Shown piece by piece: positions 41,610-50,380 of a DNA stretch of 64,000 nt. The notes under the pieces are model-generated. The model saw only the letters and a list, made by a program, of their open reading frames with translations, was not told the origin of the DNA and made no database searches. Source of the DNA: DATBHW01 sp035307385 (lineage in GTDB: Bacteria > Chloroflexota > Ktedonobacteria > Ktedonobacterales > DATBGS01). Positions within the stretch are counted from its first letter, which is position 1. Every line of letters starts with the position of its first letter. The stretch spans positions 62,001 to 126,000 of the forward strand of contig DATGID010000024.1 in the NCBI GenBank assembly GCA_035307385.1, read 5' to 3'. The translations under genes and the position numbers were made by a program.

Positions 41610-41685
41610 TGGCGCAGATAACGACCTTCTTGCCGATCACTCCTCTTCTCAGGAGCGCAGCGGTTCTTTTCAAGGGGGGCGAAAT

Positions 41686-43374
41686 ATGTTTACCATCGGG
41701 GTAGATTTCGGTACGGAATCCGGACGGGCCTTGCTTGTCGATGTAAACGATGGGCGCGAGCTTGCCAGCGCGGTTCATTTCTACGCGCATGGGGTCATTG
41801 ATAAAAGCTTGCCCGAAAGCCAGGTATTCTTGCCGCCGGATTGGGCGTTGCAAGACCCCCGTGATTATCTTGCCGTCTTTCAGCATGCTGTGCCTGCCGT
41901 CGTGCGCCAGAGCGGTGTAGACCCTGTGGAGGTCGTGGGAATTGGCATCGACTTTACCGCCTGCACCATGCTGCCAACGCTGCGCGACGGAACGCCGCTC
42001 TGTTTCCTCGACCAATGGCGCGCGCGTCCCCATGCCTGGGTGAAGCTCTGGAAGCATCACGCTGCCCAACCACAAGCTGACCAGATCAACGCCGTTGGGC
42101 AGGCACGCGGGGAAGAATGGGTGCGGCGTTATGGTGGCAAATATTCCAGCGAATGGTTCTTCAGCAAGGCTTTGCAGATTCTTCAGGAAGACCCCGAAAT
42201 CTACGCTGCCAGTGAGCGCTTCATCGAAGCCGCCGATTGGGTGGTGTGGCAATTGACCGGTGTGGAAACGCGCAACATTTGCACGGCTGGCTATAAAGCG
42301 ATGGTTGTTGATGGGCGCTTTCCATCACGCGATTTCTTCGCTGCCCTGGACCCACGTTTCGCCGATATTGCCGAGACCAGGATGAGCAGCCAATTCTGGC
42401 CGCTGGGCGCGTGCGCGGGGCGGCTGACCGCCGAGGCTGCCGCCTGGACGGGCTTGCCGCCCGGCATAGCTGTGGCCGTTGCCAATGTGGATGCCCATGT
42501 GACGGCTCCGGCGGTGCGCGTCACCGAACCAGGCCGTATGGTGATGATTATGGGTACGTCCACCTGCGACATTCTGGTGGGGGACTCGCTGCAAGATGTC
42601 GAGGGCATGTGTGGGGTCGTCCAAGGCGGCGTCTTACCAGACGCCTATGGTTATGAAGCCGGGCAGAGTGGTGTTGGCGACATTTTTGCCTGGTGCGTTG
42701 ACCATATCGTTCCACCCACCCATCATGCCGACGCGCAGGCCAGCGGCATCGATTTACACACGCTGCTGGAACGCGAGGCCGCCCAACTGCACCCGGGCGC
42801 ATCGGGCCTGTTGGCCCTGGATTGGTGGAATGGAAACCGTTCCACCCTGGTAGATGTCGATCTTTCGGGGCTGATGCTGGGTATGACCCTCACCACCAGC
42901 GCGCCGGAAATCTATCGCGCACTCATCGAAGCGACGGCCTATGGCACGCGCAAAATTATCGAAGCCTTCGAGCACAGCGGCATCCCCATCCACGATCTGG
43001 TGGCCGCCGGAGGGCTGCCAGAAAAAAATGCGCTGTTGGTGCAGATTTATGCCGATGTCACTGGCAAACCCATCGCGCTGTCCGGTTCTCCGCAAGCCCC
43101 GGCGCTGGGCGCGGCCATGCACGCGGCAGTGGCGGCGGGAAGCTACCCAAACATCCGCGCAGCCGCCGAGGTGATGGGCAAGCTAAAGCCCGAGGTGGTC
43201 AAACCGATTCCCGCGCATCAGCGCGTCTATGAGCGCCTCTATGCCGACTACGCGACCCTCTACGATTACTTTGGCCGGGGGGCCAATGATGTGATGAAAC
43301 GTCTGAAACGGCTGCGCTTTGAAGCGCTCGGCAATCAAGATTTAGTCAATGGTGCTCTGCCGCAGGAAGCGTGA
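41686..43374 (+). CDS. araB: Ribulokinase
   Basis: A 562-residue FGGY-family kinase that phosphorylates L-ribulose to L-ribulose 5-phosphate. Visible features are the N-terminal ATPase motif FTIGVDFGTESGRALLVDV, the substrate region GIGIDFTACTMLPTLRDGTPLC, MVMIMGTSTCDILVGDSLQDVEGMCG (as short segments typical of AraB), and the C-terminal VAAGGLPEKNALLVQIYADV and APALGAAMHAAVA. Length and motifs fit AraB rather than xylulokinase or glycerol kinase. AAGGGGGG precedes the ATG. First gene of an operon with the epimerase and isomerase. Confidence 0.93.
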   Translation: MFTIGVDFGTESGRALLVDVNDGRELASAVHFYAHGVIDKSLPESQVFLPPDWALQDPRDYLAVFQHAVPAVVRQSGVDPVEVVGIGIDFTACTMLPTLRDGTPLCFLDQWRARPHAWVKLWKHHAAQPQADQINAVGQARGEEWVRRYGGKYSSEWFFSKALQILQEDPEIYAASERFIEAADWVVWQLTGVETRNICTAGYKAMVVDGRFPSRDFFAALDPRFADIAETRMSSQFWPLGACAGRLTAEAAAWTGLPPGIAVAVANVDAHVTAPAVRVTEPGRMVMIMGTSTCDILVGDSLQDVEGMCGVVQGGVLPDAYGYEAGQSGVGDIFAWCVDHIVPPTHHADAQASGIDLHTLLEREAAQLHPGASGLLALDWWNGNRSTLVDVDLSGLMLGMTLTTSAPEIYRALIEATAYGTRKIIEAFEHSGIPIHDLVAAGGLPEKNALLVQIYADVTGKPIALSGSPQAPALGAAMHAAVAAGSYPNIRAAAEVMGKLKPEVVKPIPAHQRVYERLYADYATLYDYFGRGANDVMKRLKRLRFEALGNQDLVNGALPQEA

Positions 43375-43396
43375 TGCCAACGAAGGGACCTGTCCT

Positions 43397-44065
43397 ATGC
43401 TTCTGACCAGCTTGCGCGAGCAGGTGTGCGCGCTCCATCGCTTGCTGCCCGACAATCACCTGGTTGCCTGGACCAGCGGCAATATCAGCGCGCGCGACCC
43501 CGAAACGCAGTCCATTGTCATCAAGCCGAGCGGCATCAAATATGACTTGCTGACGCCAGAAAACATGGTGGTCGTAGATTGCAACGGAACCATCGTTGAA
43601 GGGCCATACGCGCCTTCGTCTGATACTGCCTCGCATTGCTATATCTATCGCCACCTGCCACACATCCATGGGATTGTCCATACCCATTCGCGTTATGCCA
43701 CCGCCTTTGCGGCAGTAGGGATGAGCATCCCCTGCGTGTTAACAGCTATTGCTGACGAATTCGGCGGCGCGATTCCCTGTGGGGGCTTTGCCCCCATCGG
43801 AGGAGAAGAAATCGGGCGGCAGGTTATCGCGACCCTGGAAACCAGCAAAAGCCCGGCAGTGCTGCTGCAAAATCATGGCGTTTTCACTGTGGGCGCGTCC
43901 CCTGAAGCTGCCGTGAAAGCAGCGATCATGGTCGAAGACAACGCTGCCACGGTCTGGCACGCGCTGCAACTCGGCCAGCCTTTGCCTATTTCCGATGAGA
44001 TGATTGCCCAACTGCATCATCGCTATACCACCGTATATGGTCAGCCTGAGGAGGTTTCCCGATGA
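43397..44065 (+). CDS. araD: L-ribulose-5-phosphate 4-epimerase
   Basis: A 222-residue class II aldolase-fold enzyme converting L-ribulose 5-phosphate to D-xylulose 5-phosphate. Signatures are LVAWTSGNISARDP, IKPSGIKYDLLTPENMVVVD, SSDTASHCYIYRHLPHIHGIVHTHSRYAT (zinc histidines H-T-H), and VLLQNHGVFTVGASPEAAVKA (third His). ATG 43397 with GAAGGGA upstream is chosen over a longer open frame. Its stop overlaps the next start as ATGA. Confidence 0.93.
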   Translation: MLLTSLREQVCALHRLLPDNHLVAWTSGNISARDPETQSIVIKPSGIKYDLLTPENMVVVDCNGTIVEGPYAPSSDTASHCYIYRHLPHIHGIVHTHSRYATAFAAVGMSIPCVLTAIADEFGGAIPCGGFAPIGGEEIGRQVIATLETSKSPAVLLQNHGVFTVGASPEAAVKAAIMVEDNAATVWHALQLGQPLPISDEMIAQLHHRYTTVYGQPEEVSR

Positions 44066-45525
44066 CCACCGCTGTCACCGCATCCAGCCCGCGCACCTCG
44101 ACCTCACTCTTGAAGCGCCCGCTCACGCTGGGCGTGATCGTGGGCAATCGCGGGTTCTTTCCCGATCATCTTGCAGGAAGCGGACGCGAAACCATCTTGC
44201 AGGTGCTGGCGCAGCATCATATCCAGGCCATCATCGTGGAAGCCGACCAGACCAATGTGGGCGCCATTGAAACCTTGCAAGAGGCGCGGCTGTGCGCCGA
44301 TCTCTTCAGAGCGCACCGTGACGAAATCGATGGCGTGCTGGTGACGCTGCCCAACTTCGGCGACGAGCGCGCCATCGCCAACGTGCTGCGCTGGAGCGAA
44401 CTCGATGTGCCGGTGCTGATTCATGCGTTCCCTGATAATCCGCAAACGATGAGCATTGCTGATCGGCGCGACAGCTTTTGCGGCAAGATGAGCGCCTGCA
44501 ACAACCTGCGGCAATATAGCATTCCCTATACACTGACCAGCCAGCACACGATGGACCCCACGCAGCCCGCTTTTGCTGACGATCTGCGCGCGTTTGCTGG
44601 AGTTTGCCGCGTCGTGCGTGGCCTGCGCCATGCCCGCGTGGGCGCGTTGGGCGCGCGCCCCACCAACTTCAACACGGTACGCTTTAGCGAAAAGCTCTTG
44701 GAGCAGTCAGGTATAAGCGTGGAGACACTTGATCTTTCGGAAGCGCTCGGACGCATTGCCCAGCTTGCCGACGACGCAACGAACGTGGCGGAAAAATTGG
44801 GGGCCATCCGCCGATATGCCAACGCGGCAGACATCCCCGATACCGCGCTGCTGAAGATGGCGAAGTTCGGTGTGGTGTTGGATGACTGGATCAGTGCAAC
44901 CCAACTGGATGCCACGGCCATCCAGTGCTGGACGGCGATGGAGGAATATTTCGGCGTAGTGCCCTGCACGCTGATGAGCATGGCAAGCAATGGCCTGATT
45001 CCCTCTGCTTGCGAAACCGATGTGGCGGGCGTGGTAGCGATGCTCGCGCTGCAACTGGCATCAGGGCGGCCCAGCGCCATTGTCGATTGGAACAACAACT
45101 ATGGCGACGACCCCAACAAAGGCGTGGTCTTCCACTGCTCCAACCTGCCCAAAGATATTTTCGTTGATCTGATACCGCGCATGGACTATCAGGCCATCAT
45201 CGCGGGAACCGTCGGACGCGAGAACACCTATGGCACGATTGTTGGGCGCGTCCGCGAGAACCCATTTACCTATTTACGCATTTCCACCGATGACTTCACC
45301 GGCCAGATGCGCGCCTACGTGGGTGAGGGCAAGTTCACCACCGACCCGCTGGAGACCTTTGGCGGCTATGGGGTGGTGCAGGTGCCACACTTCCAGGATT
45401 TACTGGCCTATATCTGCGAGAACGGCTTCGAGCATCATGTGTCCATTAACCAGACGCTGGTCGCGCGCTCCCTCGATGAAGCCCTGCGCAAATACCTGGG
45501 CTGGTCGGTCTACTACCATAAATAG
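44062..45525 (+). CDS. L-fucose/L-arabinose isomerase-family protein
   Basis: A 487-residue protein of the FucI/AraA-like isomerase superfamily, an aldose-ketose isomerase using a divalent metal. Visible motifs are TLGVIVGNRGFFPDHL, GVLVTLPNFGDERAIAN, VPVLIHAFPDNP, RVGALGARPTNFNTVRFSE, and the metal-site region CWTAMEEYFGVVPCTLMSMAS with PSACETDVAGVVAMLALQ. It fills the isomerase position beside araB and araD, so L-arabinose to L-ribulose is the likely reaction even though it is not a classical AraA. L-fucose or another sugar remains possible. It overlaps araD by 4 nt. Confidence 0.85.
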   Translation: MTTAVTASSPRTSTSLLKRPLTLGVIVGNRGFFPDHLAGSGRETILQVLAQHHIQAIIVEADQTNVGAIETLQEARLCADLFRAHRDEIDGVLVTLPNFGDERAIANVLRWSELDVPVLIHAFPDNPQTMSIADRRDSFCGKMSACNNLRQYSIPYTLTSQHTMDPTQPAFADDLRAFAGVCRVVRGLRHARVGALGARPTNFNTVRFSEKLLEQSGISVETLDLSEALGRIAQLADDATNVAEKLGAIRRYANAADIPDTALLKMAKFGVVLDDWISATQLDATAIQCWTAMEEYFGVVPCTLMSMASNGLIPSACETDVAGVVAMLALQLASGRPSAIVDWNNNYGDDPNKGVVFHCSNLPKDIFVDLIPRMDYQAIIAGTVGRENTYGTIVGRVRENPFTYLRISTDDFTGQMRAYVGEGKFTTDPLETFGGYGVVQVPHFQDLLAYICENGFEHHVSINQTLVARSLDEALRKYLGWSVYYHK

Positions 45526-45550
45526 GCGATTCTGAGAAGGATTACGGATA

Positions 45551-46657
45551 ATGGTACCCCAGATTGATCGTACAGTTGAGGTGGCAACGAAACTCCAGCG
45601 GCTGCGCGCGCAGATGGCTGCCCGCGAGGTCGAGGCTGTCGTGTTGAATCAGCTTCCGAATATCGCGTGGCTGACTGCTGGCGCGTCTACCTATATCAAC
45701 CTGGCGAGCGATACTGGCCCATCCTCGCTGCTCATCACCCACGACAGCGCCTCTGTCATGACAGACCGCATCGAAGCCGCGCGGCTGGAGCAGGAAGAAT
45801 CTTTGCCCACTTTGGGTTTTACGCTGGCCGTCGAACCCTGGGACCAACGAGGCACGCAATCACCAGGGCGCACCACTGGAAAACGTCTTGGGCAAGACGG
45901 CCCGGGGCAGGGCATTGATCTGAGCAGCGACCTTCAAACGTTGCGCACCCATTTGCAGCCAGAGGAAGTCGAGCGCTTGCAGCAGGTGGGCGCGCTGGCA
46001 AGCGCCGCTCTTGCAGAAGTCATGTACGCTATCCAGCCAGGGATGACAGAGTATGCCATCGCCGGGATGTTGGCCCAGGCAAGCCTGGCACGCGGCGGCC
46101 ACGCTATTGTCAACCTGATAGCCAGCGATGAACGCATCGCGCGCTATCGTCATCCACTGCCGACCAGTAAAAGCGTGGAGCGCTATGTCATGGTCGTGTT
46201 GTGCTTGCGCCATCAAGGACTCGTCGCAGCGGCCACCCGTCTCATATATTTTGGCTCCATCCCTGACGATCTTGCTGCCAAGGCGCTGACGGTAGCACGC
46301 ATTGATGCCAGGATGATGCTGGGCACACGCGCGGGCAAGACAATGGCGGATATGTACGCGCTGGCAGGTGAGGCATACCGCGAAGAAGGCTATCCTTCTG
46401 CCATCGAAGAACATCATCAAGGTGGCAGCATTGCCTATCTGCCGCGTGAAATCCTGGCGCAGCCCAACGATACAACCGTTATTGCCGAGCGCCAGGCGTT
46501 TGCCTGGAATCCATCCATTCGCGGAGCGAAATCGGAGGACACCATCATGCTTGGCCCGGCTGGTCCCAGCGTGATTACGCAAACGCCGGACTGGCCGATG
46601 GTCACTGTGACTTTCAACGGCCAGACTGTTCAGCGTCCCGCTATTCTTGAACGATAG
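45551..46657 (+). CDS. M24-family (creatinase/prolidase-like) protein lacking metal ligands
   Basis: A 368-residue pita-bread-fold protein. An N-terminal creatinase-type domain (RLRAQMAAREVEAVVLNQLPNIAWLTAG) precedes an M24 catalytic-type domain (LQQVGALASAALAEVMYAIQPGMTEYAIAGML). The usual metal-binding Asp pair and first Glu are replaced: VLCLRHQGLVAAATRL and QAFAWNPSI. The His region (EEHHQGG) and a final E (GAKSEDT) remain. It thus resembles creatinase, which works without metal, more than aminopeptidases. Its role inside a pentose operon is unknown; possibly it hydrolyses an amide or glycosyl-amine. Confidence 0.75.
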   Translation: MVPQIDRTVEVATKLQRLRAQMAAREVEAVVLNQLPNIAWLTAGASTYINLASDTGPSSLLITHDSASVMTDRIEAARLEQEESLPTLGFTLAVEPWDQRGTQSPGRTTGKRLGQDGPGQGIDLSSDLQTLRTHLQPEEVERLQQVGALASAALAEVMYAIQPGMTEYAIAGMLAQASLARGGHAIVNLIASDERIARYRHPLPTSKSVERYVMVVLCLRHQGLVAAATRLIYFGSIPDDLAAKALTVARIDARMMLGTRAGKTMADMYALAGEAYREEGYPSAIEEHHQGGSIAYLPREILAQPNDTTVIAERQAFAWNPSIRGAKSEDTIMLGPAGPSVITQTPDWPMVTVTFNGQTVQRPAILER

Positions 46658-46878
46658 GCACAGGCTCTGCCTCCTTGATAGACGGATTTGACCGGTCTAT
46701 CACAAGGAGTCTTCCAATAGAAGCCCTCAGATGAGGCAGACTCCAGGCATACGCGAGATATGGCGAGGCACCCGTCGGGCGGGTGAGAAAGGAGTGCATC
46801 CGGTATAGAACTCAGACGGGCTTGGTATTTTCCCTGGTTCCCTCAACTCATCGTAGAGCAAGAAATAGGAGGGTCATT
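46658..46878 (+). other. Leader between M24 gene and ABC-importer genes, with hairpin
   Basis: About 220 bp without a gene. It contains the hairpin at 46671-46709. The RBS AGGAGGG at 46867-46873 serves the GTG start at 46879. An open frame from 46783 is not used. A promoter here is possible but not obvious. Confidence 0.4.
46671..46709 (+). terminator. Intra-operon hairpin upstream of the ABC importer genes
   Basis: CTCCTTGATAGAC (46671-46683) pairs with GTCTATCACAAGGAG (46695-46709), a 13-bp stem with a 2-nt bulge and 11-nt loop. No U-tract follows. It may uncouple expression of the catabolic genes from that of the importer. Confidence 0.5.
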
Positions 46879-47967
46879 GTGAGTACCACGAAAGTTGCAT
46901 CTCTGTTGTCCGAAGCGCAAATTGGCCGCCGCAAATTGCTTGGTGGCGCGGCGCTGAGCGCCGCAGGTGCGGTTGCCTTGCCCTCGATCCTGGCGGCATG
47001 TGGATCGAGCACCACCAGTACCGGCTCCGAAGGCAACTTCCCTAGCCATCCGCAGTGGAACTTTGTCTTTGTGAACCACGTCACCACCAATGCCTTTTTC
47101 ACGCCAACCCAGTACGGGATTCAGGATGCCTGTGCCCTGTTGGGATGCAAGTACCAGTGGACTGGTTCTGCGAGCAGCAACGTAGCAGAGATGGTGCAGG
47201 CAATGGATGCCGCTATCTCGGCGAAAGCCGATGGCATTGCTGTTGCTATCGTCGACCCCACCGCTTTTGACGAGCCGACCAAGCGAGCGATGGATGCGGG
47301 CATTCCAGTGGTTTCGTACAACGCCGACTCGCCTAATCCAGCCCAGAATGGTCGGCTGGCGTACATCGGCCAGGACCTCTTTCAGTCGGGTGTCGCGGTA
47401 GGCCAGCGCATCATCTCGTTAGTGCCAGAAGGCGACATCGTAGGCTTCATTGCCACGCCAGGTTCGCTCAACATTCAGCCGCGCATCGACGGTGTCAAGT
47501 CAGCAATTCAGCAGTCTGGCAAGCCGATCAACTTTGTCGAATTCGCTACCGGCGCCACGCAGGACGTGGAACTTCCCGCCATCGATGCGTACTGGCGCGG
47601 CCACCAGAATTTGAAGGGCATGGTGGCTGTGGACGGCGGCAGCACGGCAAGCCTGGGGCAGGTGATGGCGAAATATAGCCTGCCAGCCAAGGGCATTCAC
47701 GCCGGAGGCTTTGATCTTGAGCCACTGACCCTCCAGGCTGTCTCGCAAGGCAATCTGGACTACACCGTCGATCAGCAGCCCTATCTGCAAGGCTTCCTTC
47801 CGGTCGTGCAGTTGTTCCTGTACAAACTTTCGGGTGGCCTGACTACGCCGGTGGAGACGGACACTGGTCTGCTCATCGTGACCAAAGACAACGTTGGCCC
47901 CTATACGAGCGTCCAGACCCGCTTCGAGGGCAGTTCCTCCAAGGAGCAGGTCGTGACGCATAGCTAG
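46879..47967 (+). CDS. Sugar ABC transporter substrate-binding lipoprotein
   Basis: A 362-residue protein of the ribose/galactose-binding type. The signal sequence has a twin-arginine-like motif (GRRKLLGGAAL) and ends in a lipobox (SILAAC), so it is probably a Tat-exported lipoprotein. The mature region has WNFVFVNHVTTNAFFTPTQYG, MVQAMDAAISAKADGIAVAIVD and GIPVVSYNAD, typical of the first lobe of periplasmic-binding-protein family 4. GTG 46879 with AGGAGGG 5 nt upstream is the start. It probably captures the pentose (or its glycoside) used by the operon. Confidence 0.9.
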   Translation: MSTTKVASLLSEAQIGRRKLLGGAALSAAGAVALPSILAACGSSTTSTGSEGNFPSHPQWNFVFVNHVTTNAFFTPTQYGIQDACALLGCKYQWTGSASSNVAEMVQAMDAAISAKADGIAVAIVDPTAFDEPTKRAMDAGIPVVSYNADSPNPAQNGRLAYIGQDLFQSGVAVGQRIISLVPEGDIVGFIATPGSLNIQPRIDGVKSAIQQSGKPINFVEFATGATQDVELPAIDAYWRGHQNLKGMVAVDGGSTASLGQVMAKYSLPAKGIHAGGFDLEPLTLQAVSQGNLDYTVDQQPYLQGFLPVVQLFLYKLSGGLTTPVETDTGLLIVTKDNVGPYTSVQTRFEGSSSKEQVVTHS

Positions 47968-47970
47968 GGC

Positions 47971-48009
47971 CTTGCAGGTGGAGTTGCCCTTCCTTTCTCC
48001 ACCTGCAAG
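47971..48009 (+). terminator. Perfect hairpin after the binding-protein gene
   Basis: CTTGCAGGTGGAG (47971-47983) pairs exactly with CTCCACCTGCAAG (47997-48009). It lies 3 nt after the binding-protein stop and has no U-tract, so it probably protects the upstream mRNA and lowers expression of the permease genes. Confidence 0.65.
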
Positions 48010-48025
48010 ATATCTGGCGTAGACC

Positions 48026-48063
48026 GGAGGACTGGAGTCCCTGTTTTGGATTCCAGTCCCTCC
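48026..48063 (+). terminator. Second tandem hairpin before the permease gene
   Basis: GGAGGACTGGAGTCC pairs with GGATTCCAGTCCCTCC (one G-U pair and one bulge). With the preceding hairpin it forms a tandem structure in the 220-bp gap between binding protein and permease genes, followed only by TCTTTCC. Confidence 0.6.
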
Positions 48064-48187
48064 TCTTTCCAATCGCCCCAAACTTCTTTATACTGGGGTT
48101 AAGAAGTCAGCAATACCAGATTTCACCGAAGAAATCTCATCACTGGTGGCATCATGAGCATACTGCTGGAACATGAAGGAGCCTGAG

Positions 48188-49228
48188 ATGGCCGAAGAAG
48201 TTCTTCCAGAGACCGCTGCGCCCCCAATCAATCTAGAACCCGCGCCGGAAAAGCGTGCGGCTCCCTGGACGCGGATCATAGCGATCTTTTTGAAGCAGCG
48301 CGAGGCGACGATTGCCATCGTCGTGATCGCGCTGGTCATCTACTTCCAAACGTCGAGTTCAGCCTTCCTCACCATAGATAACATTGGCACCCTTTCACAG
48401 GTCGCGGCAGTACCCGCCATCATTGCCGCTGGCGAAGTGATGTTGTTGATCTGCGGCGAGATTGACCTGTCCGTTGGGAATGTGTACGCGCTGGCGCCCT
48501 TTATTATGTATTTTGGGGTAACCGATTATGGGCTTTCCTTACCTCTTGCCCTGGTCGTGGCGCTCCTGGTGAGCGCGCTCGTCGGCGTGGTCAACGGCAT
48601 TATCGTGGTCTATCTCCAGGTGCCTTCGCTGATTGCGACGCTGGGGACACTCCTGGCGATCAATGGCATTACCCTTACCATCTCGAACGACTTTCCGGTG
48701 GGAACCCCTGGACCCGGGACCAGATTCGCCGGTGTTTTCGGCCACGATACCTTCTCGGAAATCTGGTGGGCCATTGGCATCATCATCGTCATGCAGATCA
48801 TCTTGAGTTTCACCCGCTGGGGCTTACATACAACGGCTGTGGGGGGCAACCCGCTAGGCGCCAGCGAGGTTGGCGTCAACATTCGGCTGATCAAGATGAG
48901 CAATTTCATCCTCACCAGTCTCCTTGGCGGCTTCGCGGGCATCCTGGAAGCGTTTCTGATCACGTCTTCTACCCCCGATCAAGGCGGTACAAATCTGATG
49001 TTTACAGCGGTGGCGGGCGCGGTCATCGGCGGCACAGCCCTCCAGGGCGGTTCGGGGACTATTATTGGCGCGTTCCTGGGCGTGCTGGTGCTCTCCCTGC
49101 TCAACAATGGCTTTGACCTGATCGGCGTAAATGCGAACACTTTTAATATCATTATCGGCGCAGCCATCCTGGTGGCAATGATTCTCAACGTGCGCCTACA
49201 GGTGCTGCGAAAGGCAGGCCAGCAATGA
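48188..49228 (+). CDS. Sugar ABC transporter permease (RbsC/AraH type)
   Basis: A permease of 346 residues with 8-10 membrane spans and the family signature GEIDLSVGNVYALAPFIMYF near the middle, followed by VPSLIATLGTLLAINGITL and the late GAVIGGTALQGGSGTIIGAFLGVLVLSLLNNG segment of BPD_transp_2 permeases. Pentose and hexose importers of the ribose class use such a subunit. ATG 48188 is preceded by AAGGAG. It overlaps the ATPase gene by 4 nt (ATGA). Confidence 0.9.
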   Translation: MAEEVLPETAAPPINLEPAPEKRAAPWTRIIAIFLKQREATIAIVVIALVIYFQTSSSAFLTIDNIGTLSQVAAVPAIIAAGEVMLLICGEIDLSVGNVYALAPFIMYFGVTDYGLSLPLALVVALLVSALVGVVNGIIVVYLQVPSLIATLGTLLAINGITLTISNDFPVGTPGPGTRFAGVFGHDTFSEIWWAIGIIIVMQIILSFTRWGLHTTAVGGNPLGASEVGVNIRLIKMSNFILTSLLGGFAGILEAFLITSSTPDQGGTNLMFTAVAGAVIGGTALQGGSGTIIGAFLGVLVLSLLNNGFDLIGVNANTFNIIIGAAILVAMILNVRLQVLRKAGQQ

Positions 49229-50001
49229 TAGACCAGACGCAAGAAGATGTCCTGCGTATAGAAGGCATTGCCAAGCGCTTTGGCGCAGTGACAGCGTTAC
49301 GCGATGTCCATCTGCACTTGCAGCGCGGCGAGGTGCTGGGGCTGATCGGCGACAACGGCGCGGGCAAATCGACACTGATTAAGATTCTGACCGGCTTCAT
49401 CCAACCCGACAATGGCAAGATTTTTGTCAACGGGCGAGAAGTGCGGCTGCGTTCAGTGCCATATGCTCGCTCACTGGGCATTGAAACCGTTTATCAGGAT
49501 TTGGCGCTGGTGAATGAACTGAGCGTCTATCATAATATGTTCCTCAAGCGGGAACGGCTTTGGGGGGCGCTGCTTTTGAACAATGGGGCCATGCGGCGTG
49601 AAGCGCATGAGCATCTGGAGCAATTGGGCATCAAGCTCCCCTCAGTCAACATTGAGGTTGCCAAACTCTCGGGCGGTCAGCGTCAGGCGGTTGCCATTGC
49701 CCGCGCGGTGTCGTCAGACGCAAAGATACTCTTACTTGATGAACCGCTGGCAGCCATGGGCGCCAGAGAAGGCGCGCAGATTCTTGATCTGATTCGCGGC
49801 TTGAAGGAGAAAGATGTCTCGGTCATTATGATCGGGCACAACTATGTGCAGGTGTTGGAAGTGTGCGACCGTATCAACTTGCTCCAACATGGCGAGATCA
49901 CATTCGATAAACCTGTTACCCCGAACTTGCTGGAAGAAATCAATGAGATTGTCATGCGCGAGTATCGTACCAGCAAAGTCAGTCATGGACAGACCACATA
50001 A
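49225..50001 (+). CDS. Sugar ABC transporter ATP-binding protein
   Basis: A 258-residue single-cassette ATPase. Motifs: Walker A GLIGDNGAGKSTLIKIL, Q-loop TVYQDLALVNELS, signature LSGGQRQAVAIARAV, Walker B ILLLDEPLAAMGAREG, and the H-loop VIMIGHNYVQVL. It energises the importer formed with the two preceding gene products. It carries one nucleotide-binding domain, not the double cassette of RbsA, so it should form a homodimer. Last gene of the operon. Confidence 0.9.
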   Translation: MIDQTQEDVLRIEGIAKRFGAVTALRDVHLHLQRGEVLGLIGDNGAGKSTLIKILTGFIQPDNGKIFVNGREVRLRSVPYARSLGIETVYQDLALVNELSVYHNMFLKRERLWGALLLNNGAMRREAHEHLEQLGIKLPSVNIEVAKLSGGQRQAVAIARAVSSDAKILLLDEPLAAMGAREGAQILDLIRGLKEKDVSVIMIGHNYVQVLEVCDRINLLQHGEITFDKPVTPNLLEEINEIVMREYRTSKVSHGQTT

Positions 50002-50380
50002 AGGGGCAAGCACAGAGAATGAAGAGCCTGGACCTTGAAATGGTTTGATCAACAGCATTTGGAAGGATGGCTACTCTTCTCGGGGTTCTGGGTCAATGGT
50101 GGGCAAACACTCTTTTATCGCTCACATGTGCGAAAGTTCAAGCTTCTCCTGAAATCCTGAAGCAGGAATAGATAGAAGGAACCCGTTCGGATCGACGACA
50201 CGTGGTAGTTGCTGGCTGTAGAGTCAAGCAAGAAAAGGCTACGGAGAGAGGTTGCAGTAGCCTGAACTACAACCCCTGAAGGATATTCCCGGCGAGAATA
50301 CGACAGGAAAACCTCGTACACTGCAACTCAAAGTCGCAGGTTCTACAACGGAAAGTCTGTGGTTACATCTGAGGCACTGC
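50002..50380. other. Convergent intergenic region with possible RNA structure
   Basis: About 380 bp between the converging ATPase and hemB genes, with no gene supported. An 8-nt complement GTTGCAGT (50251-50258) and ACTGCAAC (50320-50327) encloses a TATTC/GAATA stem (50284-50300), and GGCTAC/GTAGCC lies outside. This might be a structured RNA or terminator region; I do not recognise a known family. Confidence 0.35.

Noticed and set aside
41521..42252. Minus-strand frame overlapping the ribulokinase gene
   Set aside because: It runs through the araB start region and has no family features.
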